Assembly: GCF_004135585.1 (NCBI RefSeq)
Contig: NZ_CP035501.1
Span: forward strand, 4,535,501 to 4,599,500
Direction: 5' to 3'
Source of the DNA: Sphingosinicella sp. BN140058
GTDB taxonomy: Bacteria > Pseudomonadota > Alphaproteobacteria > Sphingomonadales > Sphingomonadaceae
DNA length: 64,000 nt
The notes beneath the pieces were generated by a model, which was not told where the DNA came from, did no database searches, and was given only the letters and a program-made list of their open reading frames with translations. The translations under genes were made by a program, and so were the position numbers. This document shows, piece by piece, positions 1 through 9,409 of this stretch (position 1 is the stretch's first letter; each line of letters begins with the position of its first letter).

Positions 1-488
1 AGCAGCTGCACGGCGATCGGATAGACCTTGTCCGACATGCCGTCCGAGCATCCGGGCTGCACATTGCTGCGGAGTTCAAACGGCTTGCCCTGGAACGCCC
101 CGGTCCAGGTCTCGCTCTTGCCGTTCTTTTGGTAGCGCGCCCAGATGCGAGTGCCGCTTTGATTCTCGGGATCGGTGTAGGTCACGCAGCGTCCGTCCAC
201 CTGCACGTTCCAGAACGGCTCGGTGCCGACCGCCCGGATCGGCCGTACCTCAAGAGGCGCATCGTCCTGCATCCGGCAGGGATTGTCCGCCGGGGGCGCG
301 CTGGCCTTCGCGACTGCGCCGTCAACGGGAGGTTCGGCGACTGCCGTCGGTGCCTTGGTCCTTTCAACCGGACTGTGCGGCGACGGGGCGGAGCGTGCGT
401 TGCTGGCTGGAGCTGCACTGGGCTGCCCGTTGCCCCCTTCACATGCGGCAACCAAAAGGCAGGCGGCGACAATCGGCGTCAAGCGCAT
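1..488 (-). CDS. putative lipoprotein with GTEPFW motif (3' end beyond window)
   Basis: Read on the minus strand from ATG at 488, an open frame runs off the left edge of the window (at least 162 codons). The N-terminus MRLTPIVAACLLVAAC is a lipoprotein signal with lipobox LVAAC and Cys16. A Pro/Ala-rich linker follows, then a domain starting near residue 85 with the motif GTEPFWNVQV and two later cysteines. From memory, GTEPFW is typical of an uncharacterised exported/membrane family (COG3650-like). The function is unknown, and the protein is probably an inner-leaflet or outer-membrane lipoprotein. It is transcribed divergently from the DUF885 peptidase gene. Confidence 0.8.
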   Translation of the reverse strand, partial: MRLTPIVAACLLVAACEGGNGQPSAAPASNARSAPSPHSPVERTKAPTAVAEPPVDGAVAKASAPPADNPCRMQDDAPLEVRPIRAVGTEPFWNVQVDGRCVTYTDPENQSGTRIWARYQKNGKSETWTGAFQGKPFELRSNVQPGCSDGMSDKVYPIAVQL

Positions 489-654
489 GGCGTATGATCC
501 TCTCACGCTCCGTCTAGCCTCATCGCGTCCGCGACGGAAGGAGAGGGGGCGTGTTCCCGTATTGCCCCGTTGCGACGGCGGCGACGTGCACCATTTCCCG
601 CGCGCCGCCGATGCGCTAGCCAAGCCGCGATTGAACATGCGGGGAAAGACGATC

Positions 655-2490
655 ATGATCTCGAAATCGGCACTGCTGGCGACCGCCCTCGGCGCCCTTC
701 TCCTCACCGGCGGTGCGGCCGCCACGGCGGGACAGGCAGGCGGTGCGCCGCCGGCCGCCAACGCCGCTGCATCGACCCAGGCATCCCAGCGCCTGCACGC
801 CCTGTTCAGGCAAAGCGACGAGGACAATCTGCGCCGCAATCCGATCAACGCTCTGTTCCGCGGCGACATGCGCTACGCCGATCAGCTCGGCGACTATATC
901 AGCGATGCCTATTTCGCGGCGGAGCGGAAGGCGGCCGAGCAGGAATTGGCGGCTCTACGCGCGATCGATCGCAATGCGCTCTCGCCCACCGATCGCATTG
1001 CCTACGACGTGTTCAAGCGCCAGCAGGAGCTGCAGTTGCGCGGCACGTCGCCCGAGATCCTGGCGCTGACGGCCGTTCGCCCGATCGACCATTTCTCCGG
1101 GTTCCACAGTTTCTATCCCGATCTTGCCTCCGGCGAAGGCGTGGCTCCCTTCAAGACGCTCGAGGATTACGAGAACAACCTGAAGCGGCACCATCAATAT
1201 CCGGTGCTGCTCGATGGCGCGATCGCCCGCTTCCGCGAAGGCATGAAGACCGGTGTCGTCCAGCCCAAGCTCGTGGTCCGCAACGTAATCGATCAGATCG
1301 ATCTGCAGCTGGCACAGGGCGTTGAGGGCTCGACCTTCTACGGCCCGGCGCGCAAGTTCCCCGACGGGATCTCCGCGGCCGACCAGCAGCGGCTCCGCGC
1401 CGAGACTGCGGCCGTGATCCGCGACGAGATCCGGCCGGCCTACGTGCGCCTTCGCGACTTTCTGAAGAACGAATATCTGCCGGTGGCGCGCGAAGGCGTC
1501 GGCCTCTCCGACATGAAGGGAGGCGCCACGCTTTACGCCTTCCTGATCGAGCAGAATACCACGCTCCCGCTCTCCGCCGAGGAGGTGCACGCGCTCGGCC
1601 TGCGCGAAGTGGCTCGCATTCATCGCGAGATGGAAACGGTCAAGAACCAGGTCGGCTTCAAGGGCACACTCGCCCAATTCTTCGAAGACCTGCGGACCAA
1701 CAAGCGTTTCGAGCCCGCCTCGAAGGAGGCGCTTCGCGATGGCTATTACGCGATCGGCAAGCGGGTGGACGCACGGGTCGGCCAGATCTTCTCGACATTG
1801 CCCAAGGCGCCGCTCGAGATCCGCCCGGTGCCGGATTATCGGGAGAAGACTGATGCCGGCGGCAGCTACAATAGCGGCACGCCCGACGGTTCGAGGCCGG
1901 GCGTCTTCTACTATAACAGCTACGATCTGCCGTCCCGCAAGACCTGGGGCATGGAGACGCTTTACCTCCACGAGGGCGCACCCGGCCATCATTTCCAGAT
2001 CAGCCTCGCGCAGGAGAATGAGGCGCTGCCGAACTTCATGCGGTTCGGCGGCAACACAGCTTATGTCGAGGGTTGGGCCCTCTATGCCGAGACTTTGTGG
2101 GACGAGCTCGGCATGGAGACCGATCCCTATCAGCGCTTCGGCGGATTGAACGACGAGATGCTGCGCGCGATGCGGCTGGTCGTCGACAGCGGCATCCACG
2201 CCAAGGGCTGGACCCGCGATCAGGCGATCAAATACATGCTCGACAACAGTTCCATGGGCAAGACGGACGCGACTGCCGAAGTGGAACGCTACATCGCCAT
2301 TCCCGGCCAGGCGCTCGCCTACAAACTCGGCCAATTGAAGATCCTGGAGCTTCGTGCCCGCGCCGAAAAGGCACTCGGACCGAAGTTCGACCTTCGCGAA
2401 TTCCACGAGCAGGTTCTCGGGACCGGCGCATTGCCGCTGACCGTCCTCGACAGCAAGATCGACGCCTGGATCGCAGCCAAGCGCGCCTGA
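655..2490 (+). CDS. DUF885 family exported metallopeptidase-like protein
   Basis: This protein of 611 aa begins with a clear signal peptide (MISKSALLATALGALLLTGG). The ATG at 655 was chosen because GGGGA lies 9 nt upstream; an in-frame ATG at 637 and the open frame further upstream have no better support. The DUF885 signature HEGAPGHH is at residues 439-446, an HExxxGH zinc-type motif, followed by a conserved FGGNTAYVEGWALYAE block. Length fits the family (~600 aa). It is probably a periplasmic or surface peptidase; the substrate is unknown. It converges on the LOV kinase gene across a strong inverted repeat. Confidence 0.9.
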   Translation: MISKSALLATALGALLLTGGAAATAGQAGGAPPAANAAASTQASQRLHALFRQSDEDNLRRNPINALFRGDMRYADQLGDYISDAYFAAERKAAEQELAALRAIDRNALSPTDRIAYDVFKRQQELQLRGTSPEILALTAVRPIDHFSGFHSFYPDLASGEGVAPFKTLEDYENNLKRHHQYPVLLDGAIARFREGMKTGVVQPKLVVRNVIDQIDLQLAQGVEGSTFYGPARKFPDGISAADQQRLRAETAAVIRDEIRPAYVRLRDFLKNEYLPVAREGVGLSDMKGGATLYAFLIEQNTTLPLSAEEVHALGLREVARIHREMETVKNQVGFKGTLAQFFEDLRTNKRFEPASKEALRDGYYAIGKRVDARVGQIFSTLPKAPLEIRPVPDYREKTDAGGSYNSGTPDGSRPGVFYYNSYDLPSRKTWGMETLYLHEGAPGHHFQISLAQENEALPNFMRFGGNTAYVEGWALYAETLWDELGMETDPYQRFGGLNDEMLRAMRLVVDSGIHAKGWTRDQAIKYMLDNSSMGKTDATAEVERYIAIPGQALAYKLGQLKILELRARAEKALGPKFDLREFHEQVLGTGALPLTVLDSKIDAWIAAKRA

Positions 2491-2501
2491 CGCTGAGGGT
2501 G

Positions 2502-2533
2502 TCCGGACAGCGGTGGCGGCGCTGCTGTCCGGA
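2502..2533. terminator. bidirectional hairpin between convergent genes
   Basis: TCCGGACAGC (2502-2511) pairs perfectly with GCTGTCCGGA (2524-2533) in the 45 bp between the stops of the DUF885 gene and the LOV kinase gene. There is no clear T-run. The position suggests a shared terminator. Confidence 0.6.
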
Positions 2534-2535
2534 GC

Positions 2536-4275
2536 TCAGGCCTCCACCGCGCCGAAGTCCGATGCGCGCCGGCGTTCGGCCGATGCGCCGCGCTGGTTCA
2601 ACGCCTGGCGAATGCGGTCGAGCAGATCGGTTTTGCGGTACGGCTTGCCGAGAACGTCGTGGCCGACCCGCTCCGGCCCTTCGATCACCAGCTCCTCATT
2701 GTAGCCCGTCGTCATCAGCACCGCGATGTCCGGATCGAGCGCAGTCACGGCTTCCGCGAGGACGATCCCGTTCATGCCGCCTGGCATGACGAGGTCGGTG
2801 AAGAGAAGATCGATCGGATCCTCCGTCATCGCCGTCTTGAACGTCTCGAGGCCGGCATCGCCCGATGGCGCGGTGGTGACGCGATAACCGGCATCCTCCA
2901 GATTCTCGCGCGCGAGCGCCAGCACTTCGGGGCTGTCTTCCACCACGAGGATGTGCGGACGGGGTCCGTCCTTCGTGGTCGTCGCCCGCGCCGGACGGAA
3001 CGGATGCTCCTCGGGCCGCTGACTGTCGTCGCTCGCGACCGGGAAGAGCATGCGGATCGTGGTGCCGTGTCCCGGCGCGCTGTCGATCTCCAGGCGCCCC
3101 CGCGATTGCTGGACAAAGCCGCTGGCCATGGCGAGGCCGAGACCGGTGCCCTTGCCGGTCTTCTTGGTGGTGAAGAACGGCTCCACCGCGCGCGCCGCCA
3201 CCTCGGCGGTCATGCCTTCGCCCTCGTCCCGGACTTCCACCAGCACATAGTCGCCGGACGGGAGGCCACGGGCGGGAGCGTTGCCGTTCAGGTGCAGCTT
3301 TGCGGTGGAGAGGGTGACGACGCCGCCCTGCGGCATTGCGTCGCGTGCGTTGAGCGCGATGTTGAGGATCGCCATCTCGAACTGCGCCGGATCGAGCATC
3401 GCCTTGGGCAATCCTCGGCGAAGGCTGAGATGGAGCTCGGCGTGGCTGTCGAGCGCGCTCTCGACGACGTCGGCAAAGCCGCCGATACACTCGCTGACGT
3501 CCACCGGGCGGGGCGAGAGGCGCGATTTGCGGGCGAAGGCGAGCAACTGCCCGGTCAGCTTGGCGCCACGTTCCGCCGCGGTGCGCGCCCGTTCGACATA
3601 GCCGAGGCTGCGATCATCGGTGGTACGGGTGGCAAGCAGCTCGAGATTTCCGTTCACCACCTGCAGCAAATTGTTGAAGTCGTGGGCGAGACCGGCGGTG
3701 AGCTGGCCGATCGCCTCCATCTTCTGGGCCTGGTGATAGGCCTGCTCGGTCTCGCGCCGGCGCGTGACGTCGAGCTGACTCGCGAAATGATAGAGCAGCT
3801 TGCCCGACACGTCGTGGACGGGGCCGATGAACACCGCGTTCCAGAAGGGCGTGCCGTCGCGCTTGTAGTTGAGCAGTTCGAGCGCCACCGACTCGCCCGC
3901 TTTGACTGCGCGCCCGAGCTCGGCGGCAGCGTCACGATCCGTCTGCGCTCCCTGCAGGAACCGGCAGTTGCGGCCGAGCACCTCATCTTCCTCGTAGAGG
4001 GTGAGATCGAGGAAGGCCTTGTTGGCGAAGACGATCGGGTCGTCGGGCTGATTGGGATCGGTCAGCACCATCGGCATCCGGGTCATTTCGATCGCGGCAA
4101 AGAAGACGTTGCCTCGATCGTCCAGCCCGGGCCGTGTGATCGTGCTTTCGCGCCAGTGATGCCGGCCCGGGCTTTCGATCGGCTCGCGCGCGCCGATGTC
4201 CGCGCTGCCTTGCGCGGGTATGCCCCAGCTCTGCCCGCCGCCTTCGACGTCGGGCGCCTCGTCTTCGATGTTCAC
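2536..4275 (-). CDS. LOV-domain hybrid sensor histidine kinase
   Basis: This is a soluble 579 aa blue-light-type sensor kinase. A LOV/PAS domain spans about residues 55-175 with the flavin-adduct motif GRNCRFLQ (Cys104). A HisKA H-box follows (GLAHDFNNLL, His198), then HATPase_c with an N box (LNIALNARDAM) and G boxes (GEGMT, GKGTGLGLAM), and a C-terminal receiver domain (HILVVEDSPEV, phospho-acceptor in LLFTDLVMPGG). No membrane segment is visible. Flavin photochemistry and autophosphorylation are inferred from family knowledge. No separate response regulator lies beside it, so output is probably through a phosphorelay, possibly the general stress response known for LOV kinases in alphaproteobacteria. 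Confidence 0.95.
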   Translation of the reverse strand: MNIEDEAPDVEGGGQSWGIPAQGSADIGAREPIESPGRHHWRESTITRPGLDDRGNVFFAAIEMTRMPMVLTDPNQPDDPIVFANKAFLDLTLYEEDEVLGRNCRFLQGAQTDRDAAAELGRAVKAGESVALELLNYKRDGTPFWNAVFIGPVHDVSGKLLYHFASQLDVTRRRETEQAYHQAQKMEAIGQLTAGLAHDFNNLLQVVNGNLELLATRTTDDRSLGYVERARTAAERGAKLTGQLLAFARKSRLSPRPVDVSECIGGFADVVESALDSHAELHLSLRRGLPKAMLDPAQFEMAILNIALNARDAMPQGGVVTLSTAKLHLNGNAPARGLPSGDYVLVEVRDEGEGMTAEVAARAVEPFFTTKKTGKGTGLGLAMASGFVQQSRGRLEIDSAPGHGTTIRMLFPVASDDSQRPEEHPFRPARATTTKDGPRPHILVVEDSPEVLALARENLEDAGYRVTTAPSGDAGLETFKTAMTEDPIDLLFTDLVMPGGMNGIVLAEAVTALDPDIAVLMTTGYNEELVIEGPERVGHDVLGKPYRKTDLLDRIRQALNQRGASAERRRASDFGAVEA

Positions 4276-4393
4276 GTCTCTATCCTCGTCGTCGCCATCG
4301 TCGTCGGCGAAAGTACGCCGTGGCCGACGATGATGATTTTGGATCAGAAACGACGCAGTCGCCGAGTGGTTGCAGAGGCGTCACGACCATGCG

Positions 4394-4849
4394 TCACTGC
4401 CGCTTCAGTCGCACCACCGCCTCGTCGAGCACCTGCAGGAAGCGCGATCGGTCCGCCTTGGAGAACGGAGCAGGGCCGCCCCCGGGCCCGTCCATGCCGG
4501 CGCGGAGGTCCGCCATGATCGCGCGGGTTGCGATGGCCGCACCGATCGAGTTGGCGCTGAACGGCTTGCCGTTCGATCCGATCACGGTCGCACCCTTCTT
4601 CAATGCCCGGTCGGCGAGCAGGATGTCGGCGGTAATCACGATCGTCGCCCCATCGGCGGCCTCCGCGATCCAATCGTCCGCCGCGTCGAAGCCGCCGTCG
4701 ACGATCACCCGTTCGATCGCCGGGTGGGCGGGAACCCGGAATGGACTGTTGCTGACCACCTTGACCGGCACTTCGTGCCGCCAGGCAACCTTGTAGATTT
4801 CATCCTTGACGGGGCAGGCGTCGGCATCGACCAGGATCGTTGGGTTCAT
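4394..4849 (-). CDS. UPF0178 (YaiI/YqxD) family protein
   Basis: This protein of 151 aa starts MNPTILVDADACPVKDEIYKV-type, with the DADACPVK motif diagnostic of UPF0178 and a GATIVITADILLA block. The ATG at 4849 was chosen because AGAGGAG lies just upstream on the minus strand; the frame is open further 5' but there encodes only intergenic repeat. It is a PIN-like fold protein of unknown function. It lies head-to-head with ffh across a repeat-bearing spacer, and the length is normal for the family. Confidence 0.9.
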   Translation of the reverse strand: MNPTILVDADACPVKDEIYKVAWRHEVPVKVVSNSPFRVPAHPAIERVIVDGGFDAADDWIAEAADGATIVITADILLADRALKKGATVIGSNGKPFSANSIGAAIATRAIMADLRAGMDGPGGGPAPFSKADRSRFLQVLDEAVVRLKRQ

Positions 4850-4926
4850 GGCGGCTCCTCTGCCTGCCTCTGCGGGGAAGGGGAAGAGGGGCACGCGATC
4901 GGAGCGGGGCTCGATTTGCTGAACCG

Positions 4927-5048
4927 CGTTCGGGCTGAGCTCGTCGAAGTCCTCTCTTGCTCTTACGCCCGAACGGCGGAAGAGGGCTTCGACAGGCTCA
5001 GCCCGAACGGCCTTGGATACCTCCATGGATTCCCGCTTTCGCCGGGAT
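4927..5048. repeat. intergenic hairpin repeats (families A and B)
   Basis: Family A has 23 bp arms at 4927-4949 (CGTTCGGGCTGAGC...) and 4987-5009, reverse-complementary apart from a short mismatch in the middle. It is followed at 5031-5048 by the short family B hairpin TCCCGctttcgcCGGGA. Both recur through the window. They make spurious open frames that read like RAEPVEAL. These look like REP-type non-coding elements. Confidence 0.75.
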
Positions 5049-5189
5049 GACGGCGTTGGAAGAGTATCAGGAGAAACGGAACTTCGCGTCCGTACCGCGT
5101 ACCGCCTTGCTTTCCCTTGCCCCATCCTCTATCCGCGCCCACATCCCGGCTCAGGAGTCGGGTGACGCGCGTCCGATGGATGCACGCTG

Positions 5190-5217
5190 GCCGGCGAGTT
5201 TCGCCCGCCGGCGTTTT
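5190..5217 (+). terminator. hairpin plus T-run in the ffh leader
   Basis: GCCGGCG (5190-5196) and CGCCGGC (5206-5212) form a 7 bp stem immediately followed by GTTTTT, 34 nt before the ffh start codon. It has the layout of an intrinsic terminator. No gene upstream on this strand needs one, so it could attenuate ffh or end a small leader RNA. Confidence 0.5.
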
Positions 5218-5250
5218 TCGTTTGGCGGCGTCAGCACAGAGGAATATTGG

Positions 5251-6735
5251 ATGTTCGACAGCCTCAGCGATCGCCTTACCGGTGTCTTCGATCGCCTCCG
5301 CGGCCGCGGCGCTCTGGTCGAGGCCGACGTGCGCGCGGCGATGCGAGAGGTTCGTATCGCCTTGCTCGAGGCCGACGTCGCGCTGCCGGTCGTGCGCGAG
5401 TTCGTCGACAAGGTCACCGAGCAGGCGGTCGGGCAGCAGGTTCTGAAATCAGTCACGCCGGGCCAGCAGGTCGTCAAGATCGTGCATGATGCGCTAGTCG
5501 ACATGCTCGGCGCCGACGCGTCCGATCTCCACGTGGACGTCACGCCGCCGGCTGTCGTGATGATGGTCGGCCTTCAGGGCTCGGGCAAGACGACCACGAC
5601 GGCAAAGATCGCGCGCCGGCTTAGCGAGCGCGATCGCAAGAAGGTGATGATGGCGTCGCTCGACGTCGCCCGCCCGGCGGCGCAGGAGCAGCTTGCCGTG
5701 CTCGGCACCCAGGCCGACGTCGCCACCTTGCCGATCGTGCCGGGCCAGCAGCCGGTCGAGATTGCCCGCCGCGCGCTCCAGGCCGCGCGTCTGCAGGGCT
5801 ATGATGTCCTGCTGCTCGATACGGCCGGTCGTCTCCACGTCGATCAGGCGCTGATGGATGAGATGAAGGCGGTGGCCGAGGTCTCGACCCCCAACGAGAT
5901 TCTGCTCGTGGTCGACGCGCTCACCGGCCAGGATGCGGTGAACGTCGCCAAGAACTTCTCCGAGCAGGTGGCGCTCAGCGGCGTCGTGCTCACCCGTCTC
6001 GACGGCGATGCCCGTGGCGGCGCCGCCTTGTCGATGCGTGCGGTGACCGGCAAGCCGATCAAGTTCGCCGGCGTCGGCGAGGGCATTGATGCGCTCGAAG
6101 CCTTCCACCCGAGCCGGGTCGCCGGCCGTATCCTCGGCATGGGCGACGTCGTTAGCCTGGTCGAGAGAGCGCAGGAGACGATCAAGGTCGAAGAGGCCGA
6201 AGCGCTCGCCAGGAAGATGGCGAAGGGCCAGTTCGACATGAACGATCTTCGCGCGCAGCTTCAGCAGATGCAGCGCATGGGCGGCCTCACCGGCCTTGCC
6301 GGCATGCTTCCGGGCATGAAGAAGGTGCAGGGCGCGATGGCGCAGAGCGGCATGGACAACAAGATCCTCGTCCACATGGACGCGATGATCGGATCGATGA
6401 CCGCAAAGGAGCGGATCAAGCCCGAATTGCTCAACGCCAAGCGCAAGATTCGCGTCGCGAAGGGCTCCGGCACGACCGTGCAGGACGTCAACAAGCTCCT
6501 GAAGATGCATCAGGAAATGGCGAACGCGATGAAGAAGATCCGCAAGATGGGCGGCCTCGGCAAATTGGGCGCTCTGTTCGGCGGTGGCGGCGGGATGGGT
6601 GGCCTTGGAGGGCTCGGCGGCCCCGGTGGCGCCGGCCCGGCTGGCGGCTTGCCTGGACTTCCCGGCGGCGGCGGCGGCGCGGGCGGCGCGCCCTTCGGTC
6701 TCCCGCCCGGTTTTGACAAGTTCATGAAGAAATAA
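5251..6735 (+). CDS. ffh: signal recognition particle protein Ffh
   Basis: This GTPase of 494 aa binds 4.5S RNA and signal sequences for co-translational membrane targeting. The N domain is at residues 1-95. The G domain has [11 protein letters not shown] (108-118), DTAGRLHVD and [10 protein letters not shown]. The Met-rich M domain begins near residue 325 and ends in a Gly-rich low-complexity tail. ATG 5251 has AGAGGA 6 nt upstream. It is followed 26 nt later by rpsP, a common arrangement in alphaproteobacteria. Confidence 0.98.
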   Translation: MFDSLSDRLTGVFDRLRGRGALVEADVRAAMREVRIALLEADVALPVVREFVDKVTEQAVGQQVLKSVTPGQQVVKIVHDALVDMLGADASDLHVDVTPPAVVMMVGLQGSGKTTTTAKIARRLSERDRKKVMMASLDVARPAAQEQLAVLGTQADVATLPIVPGQQPVEIARRALQAARLQGYDVLLLDTAGRLHVDQALMDEMKAVAEVSTPNEILLVVDALTGQDAVNVAKNFSEQVALSGVVLTRLDGDARGGAALSMRAVTGKPIKFAGVGEGIDALEAFHPSRVAGRILGMGDVVSLVERAQETIKVEEAEALARKMAKGQFDMNDLRAQLQQMQRMGGLTGLAGMLPGMKKVQGAMAQSGMDNKILVHMDAMIGSMTAKERIKPELLNAKRKIRVAKGSGTTVQDVNKLLKMHQEMANAMKKIRKMGGLGKLGALFGGGGGMGGLGGLGGPGGAGPAGGLPGLPGGGGGAGGAPFGLPPGFDKFMKK

Positions 6736-6761
6736 GCGATACTCTCAGAAAGGAATATAGC

Positions 6762-7277
6762 ATGGCAGTTTCCATTCGGCTTTCCCGTGGCGGCGCGAAG
6801 AAGCGTCCTTATTACAAGATCGTCGTCGCCGACGCGCGCACCGGCCGTGACGGCAAGTTCATCGAGCGCATCGGCAGCTACAATCCGATGCTCCCGAAGG
6901 ACAGCGAAGAGCGTGTGAAGCTCGACGCTGATCGTGCCCGCCACTGGCTGTCCGTCGGCGCGCAGCCGACCGACCGCGTTGCCCGCTTCCTCGACGCCGC
7001 CGGTGTCCGTGAGCGCGCCGCGCGTAGCAACCCGAACAAGGGCAAGCCGGGCGAGAAGGCGACGGAGCGCGCCGAAGAGCGTGCGGCTCGCGAGGCCGAA
7101 CTCGCCGAGGCTGCAGCGGCTGCGGAGGCCGAAGCCAACGCACCGGCACCCGAGCCGACTCCGGCCGAAGAGCCGACCCCGGCCGACGAGGCTTCCAACG
7201 AGGGCCAGTCGACCAGCGAGCCGGCCGAAGGCGCGGACGAAGCCGCTCCGGCCGACGGCGCCGAAAAGGCGGAGTAA
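6762..7277 (+). CDS. rpsP: 30S ribosomal protein S16 with long acidic tail
   Basis: Residues 1-80 are a canonical S16 ([30 protein letters not shown]). Residues ~85-171 are an Ala/Glu/Pro-rich extension that roughly doubles the usual ~80-90 aa length. AGAAAGGA precedes the ATG. It is co-oriented with ffh and rimM. Such tails are known on S16 in some alphaproteobacteria; their role is not established. Confidence 0.97.
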   Translation: MAVSIRLSRGGAKKRPYYKIVVADARTGRDGKFIERIGSYNPMLPKDSEERVKLDADRARHWLSVGAQPTDRVARFLDAAGVRERAARSNPNKGKPGEKATERAEERAAREAELAEAAAAAEAEANAPAPEPTPAEEPTPADEASNEGQSTSEPAEGADEAAPADGAEKAE

Positions 7278-7419
7278 GCTGTTACCTCCCTCTCCCCTTC
7301 GGGGGAGAGGGCCGGGGAGAGGGGGAGTCCGGCCGAGCGCAAGCCTGCTTGCGTGAACTCTGGCCCCCCTCTGCCTCTCTCCCAGCCTCTCCCCTTTATG
7401 GGGAGAGGAACAAGGGCAA
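7278..7419. repeat. rpsP-rimM spacer filled with family C hairpins
   Basis: The spacer contains CCCTCTCCCCttcGGGGGAGAGGG (7282-7306) and CTCTCCCCtttatGGGGAGAG (7388-7408) with C/T-rich sequence between. The second hairpin's right arm overlaps the region that would serve as the rimM ribosome binding site, so folding could reduce rimM translation. Confidence 0.65.
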
Positions 7420-7917
7420 GTGTACGTGACCACCGATACCGATCCCCAGGTCACCCTCGCCGCAATCGCCGGCGCGCATGGCATTGCCGGCGACGTTCGC
7501 CTGAAGCTGTTCGCCGAGGGCATCGACAGCCTCAAGCGCAACGACAGGGTGCTGGTCGGCGAGCGCATGCTCACTATCACCTCGATCAAACCCGGCCCCA
7601 ATCCGATCGTCCGCTTTGCGGAGATCGTCGATCGCAATCAGGCCGAGGCCCTTCGCAGCCAATTGCTCACGGTGAAGCGGTCGGCGCTGCCGCCGCTCGA
7701 AGACGGCGAATATTATCACGCCGACCTGATCGGACTGCCCTGCGAGAGCGACGCCGGAGCACCACTCGGCAGCGTCGTCGCCGTCGAGAATTTCGGCGCT
7801 GGCGATATCCTCGAGATCGAACAGCCGGGCGGCCGTCGCACGATGGTGCCGTTCCGCGACGGAGTCGCCGATCTGAAGGATGGCCGCATCGTCGTCGATC
7901 CGGTCTTCCTCGCCTGA
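7420..7917 (+). CDS. rimM: ribosome maturation factor RimM
   Basis: This protein of 165 aa assists 30S maturation by binding S19. The RimM N-terminal barrel has IAGAHGIAGDVRLK, and the PRC-barrel half has YYHADLIGLP and VPFRDGVADL. It starts with GTG: 7420 (AGAGGA ~10 nt upstream) or 7426 (AAGGG 9 nt upstream). It lies downstream of rpsP, as usual, but is not followed directly by trmD. Confidence 0.95.
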   Translation: MYVTTDTDPQVTLAAIAGAHGIAGDVRLKLFAEGIDSLKRNDRVLVGERMLTITSIKPGPNPIVRFAEIVDRNQAEALRSQLLTVKRSALPPLEDGEYYHADLIGLPCESDAGAPLGSVVAVENFGAGDILEIEQPGGRRTMVPFRDGVADLKDGRIVVDPVFLA

Positions 7918-7960
7918 GGGCGCTTTCTGCCGCCGCCAATGTGTGGGATTGGTCGCAGCC

Positions 7961-9403
7961 ATGATCGACGATTTGAAAGCGCAGATCGCCGCCTTGCGCG
8001 CGCGCACCGCCCCGCTCGAGCCCGGCCTTGAGGAGCGTGAGGCATTGGCGCAGCGGGCACTCGCCCATGCGCAGGCCTTCCTCGAAGCCATTCCCGATGC
8101 GCCGAGCAGGCAGCCGGCCGCGGACGTCTTCCTCCATCGTCTCGAACCGGAATTTCCGGACGCCGGACGGGACCCTGCTGCCGTGCTCGACTATCTGGGC
8201 ACCTGCGTCGAGGCGCCGGGCTTTGCAACGACATCGCCGCGTTTCATGGCCTATATTCCGGGTGGCGGCGTCTTTCACGCCGCGATCGGCGATTTCCTTG
8301 CGGCCGTGTCGAACAAATATTCCGGCTTCGCCTCGGCCGCGCCCGGTGCAACCCGGCTGGAAAATGCAACCGCCGCCTGGCTTGCCGAAGCGATCGGTTA
8401 CCCCACCGGCGCCGCCGGAACGCTGACCTCGGGCGGCAGCATCGCCAATCTCAGTGCGGTCGTCGCGGCACGCGAGGCGCGTGATCCGGACGGTGGCGGC
8501 GCCGTCTACGCGACACGCTTCGCGCATCATTGCGTCGACAAGGCGCTGCACATCGCCGGGCGCGCTCGCGCGCCGCGACGGACGGTCGCGACCGACGAAC
8601 GGCACCGCATGTCGCCGGCCGCGCTGGAGCAGGCGCTCGCTGCCGACCAAGCGGCGGGGATCCGGCCCTGGCTGGTGATCGCTTCCGCCGGGACCGTCGA
8701 CACCGGTGCGGTCGACCCGCTCTCCGACATCGCCGGGATCTGCCGACGCTTCGGCGCCTGGTTCCACGTCGACGGCGCCTATGGCGGGCTGTTCGCCTTG
8801 TGCGACGAGGGGCGGGAGCGACTGCGCGGTCTCTCCCTCGCAGACAGCGTCGTCGTCGATCCGCACAAGACCCTGTTCCTGCCCTACGGCACGGGCGCGG
8901 TGCTGCTGCGGGAGGGGCAACATCTGCTCGACGCGTTCAGCGCCAGCGCCGACTACATCCGCCCGCTCGGTGACTTCGATGTCGGACCGTCGCCGGCCGA
9001 CCTGTCCCCCGAATTGACCCGTCACTTCCGTGCGCTTCGGCTCTGGCTGCCGTTGCAGCTTGCCGGTGTGGACGCGTTCCGCGCGGCCCAGAGCGAGAAG
9101 CTCGCTTTGGCGCGTTACTTCCACGCGCGGCTGAGTATGTTGGCGGGCTTCGACGCCGGTCCGCCCCCGGACCTGTCGGTGGTCGCTTTCCGCTTCTTGC
9201 CCGAAAAGGGTGATGCGGACGCGTTCAACGAACGCTTGCTGCACGCCGTGCAGGAGGAGGGCAGAGTCATGCTCAGCGGCACGCGCATCGACGGGCGCTT
9301 CACCCTACGCTGCGCGATCGTCAGCTTCCGCACCCATATCGAGCATGTCGACGAGGCAATCGATGCGCTGGCGCGCGGAGTGTCCCGATTGCAGGCGCCT
9401 TGA
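7961..9403 (+). CDS. PLP-dependent group II amino-acid decarboxylase
   Basis: This protein of 480 aa belongs to the aromatic-L-amino-acid/glutamate decarboxylase superfamily. Visible features are TSGGSIANLSA (phosphate cup), HVDGAYGG (Asp contacting the pyridine nitrogen) and VVDPHKTLF with the Schiff-base Lys303. The substrate cannot be told from sequence. It begins 43 nt after rimM. It and the two genes after it separate rimM from trmD. ATG 7961 matches the start of conserved sequence, although the ribosome site is weak. Confidence 0.92.
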   Translation: MIDDLKAQIAALRARTAPLEPGLEEREALAQRALAHAQAFLEAIPDAPSRQPAADVFLHRLEPEFPDAGRDPAAVLDYLGTCVEAPGFATTSPRFMAYIPGGGVFHAAIGDFLAAVSNKYSGFASAAPGATRLENATAAWLAEAIGYPTGAAGTLTSGGSIANLSAVVAAREARDPDGGGAVYATRFAHHCVDKALHIAGRARAPRRTVATDERHRMSPAALEQALAADQAAGIRPWLVIASAGTVDTGAVDPLSDIAGICRRFGAWFHVDGAYGGLFALCDEGRERLRGLSLADSVVVDPHKTLFLPYGTGAVLLREGQHLLDAFSASADYIRPLGDFDVGPSPADLSPELTRHFRALRLWLPLQLAGVDAFRAAQSEKLALARYFHARLSMLAGFDAGPPPDLSVVAFRFLPEKGDADAFNERLLHAVQEEGRVMLSGTRIDGRFTLRCAIVSFRTHIEHVDEAIDALARGVSRLQAP

Positions 9404-9409
9404 GGCCGC

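Noticed and set aside
955..2406. 483-codon open frame antisense to the DUF885 gene
   Set aside because: The plus strand has a signal peptide and zinc motif; the antisense has no motif and no ribosome site.
4957..5250. N-terminal extension of Ffh
   Set aside because: The extra residues come from family A/B repeats (RLRQAQPERPWIPPWIPAF-like); a ribosome site and the conserved N domain place the start at 5251.
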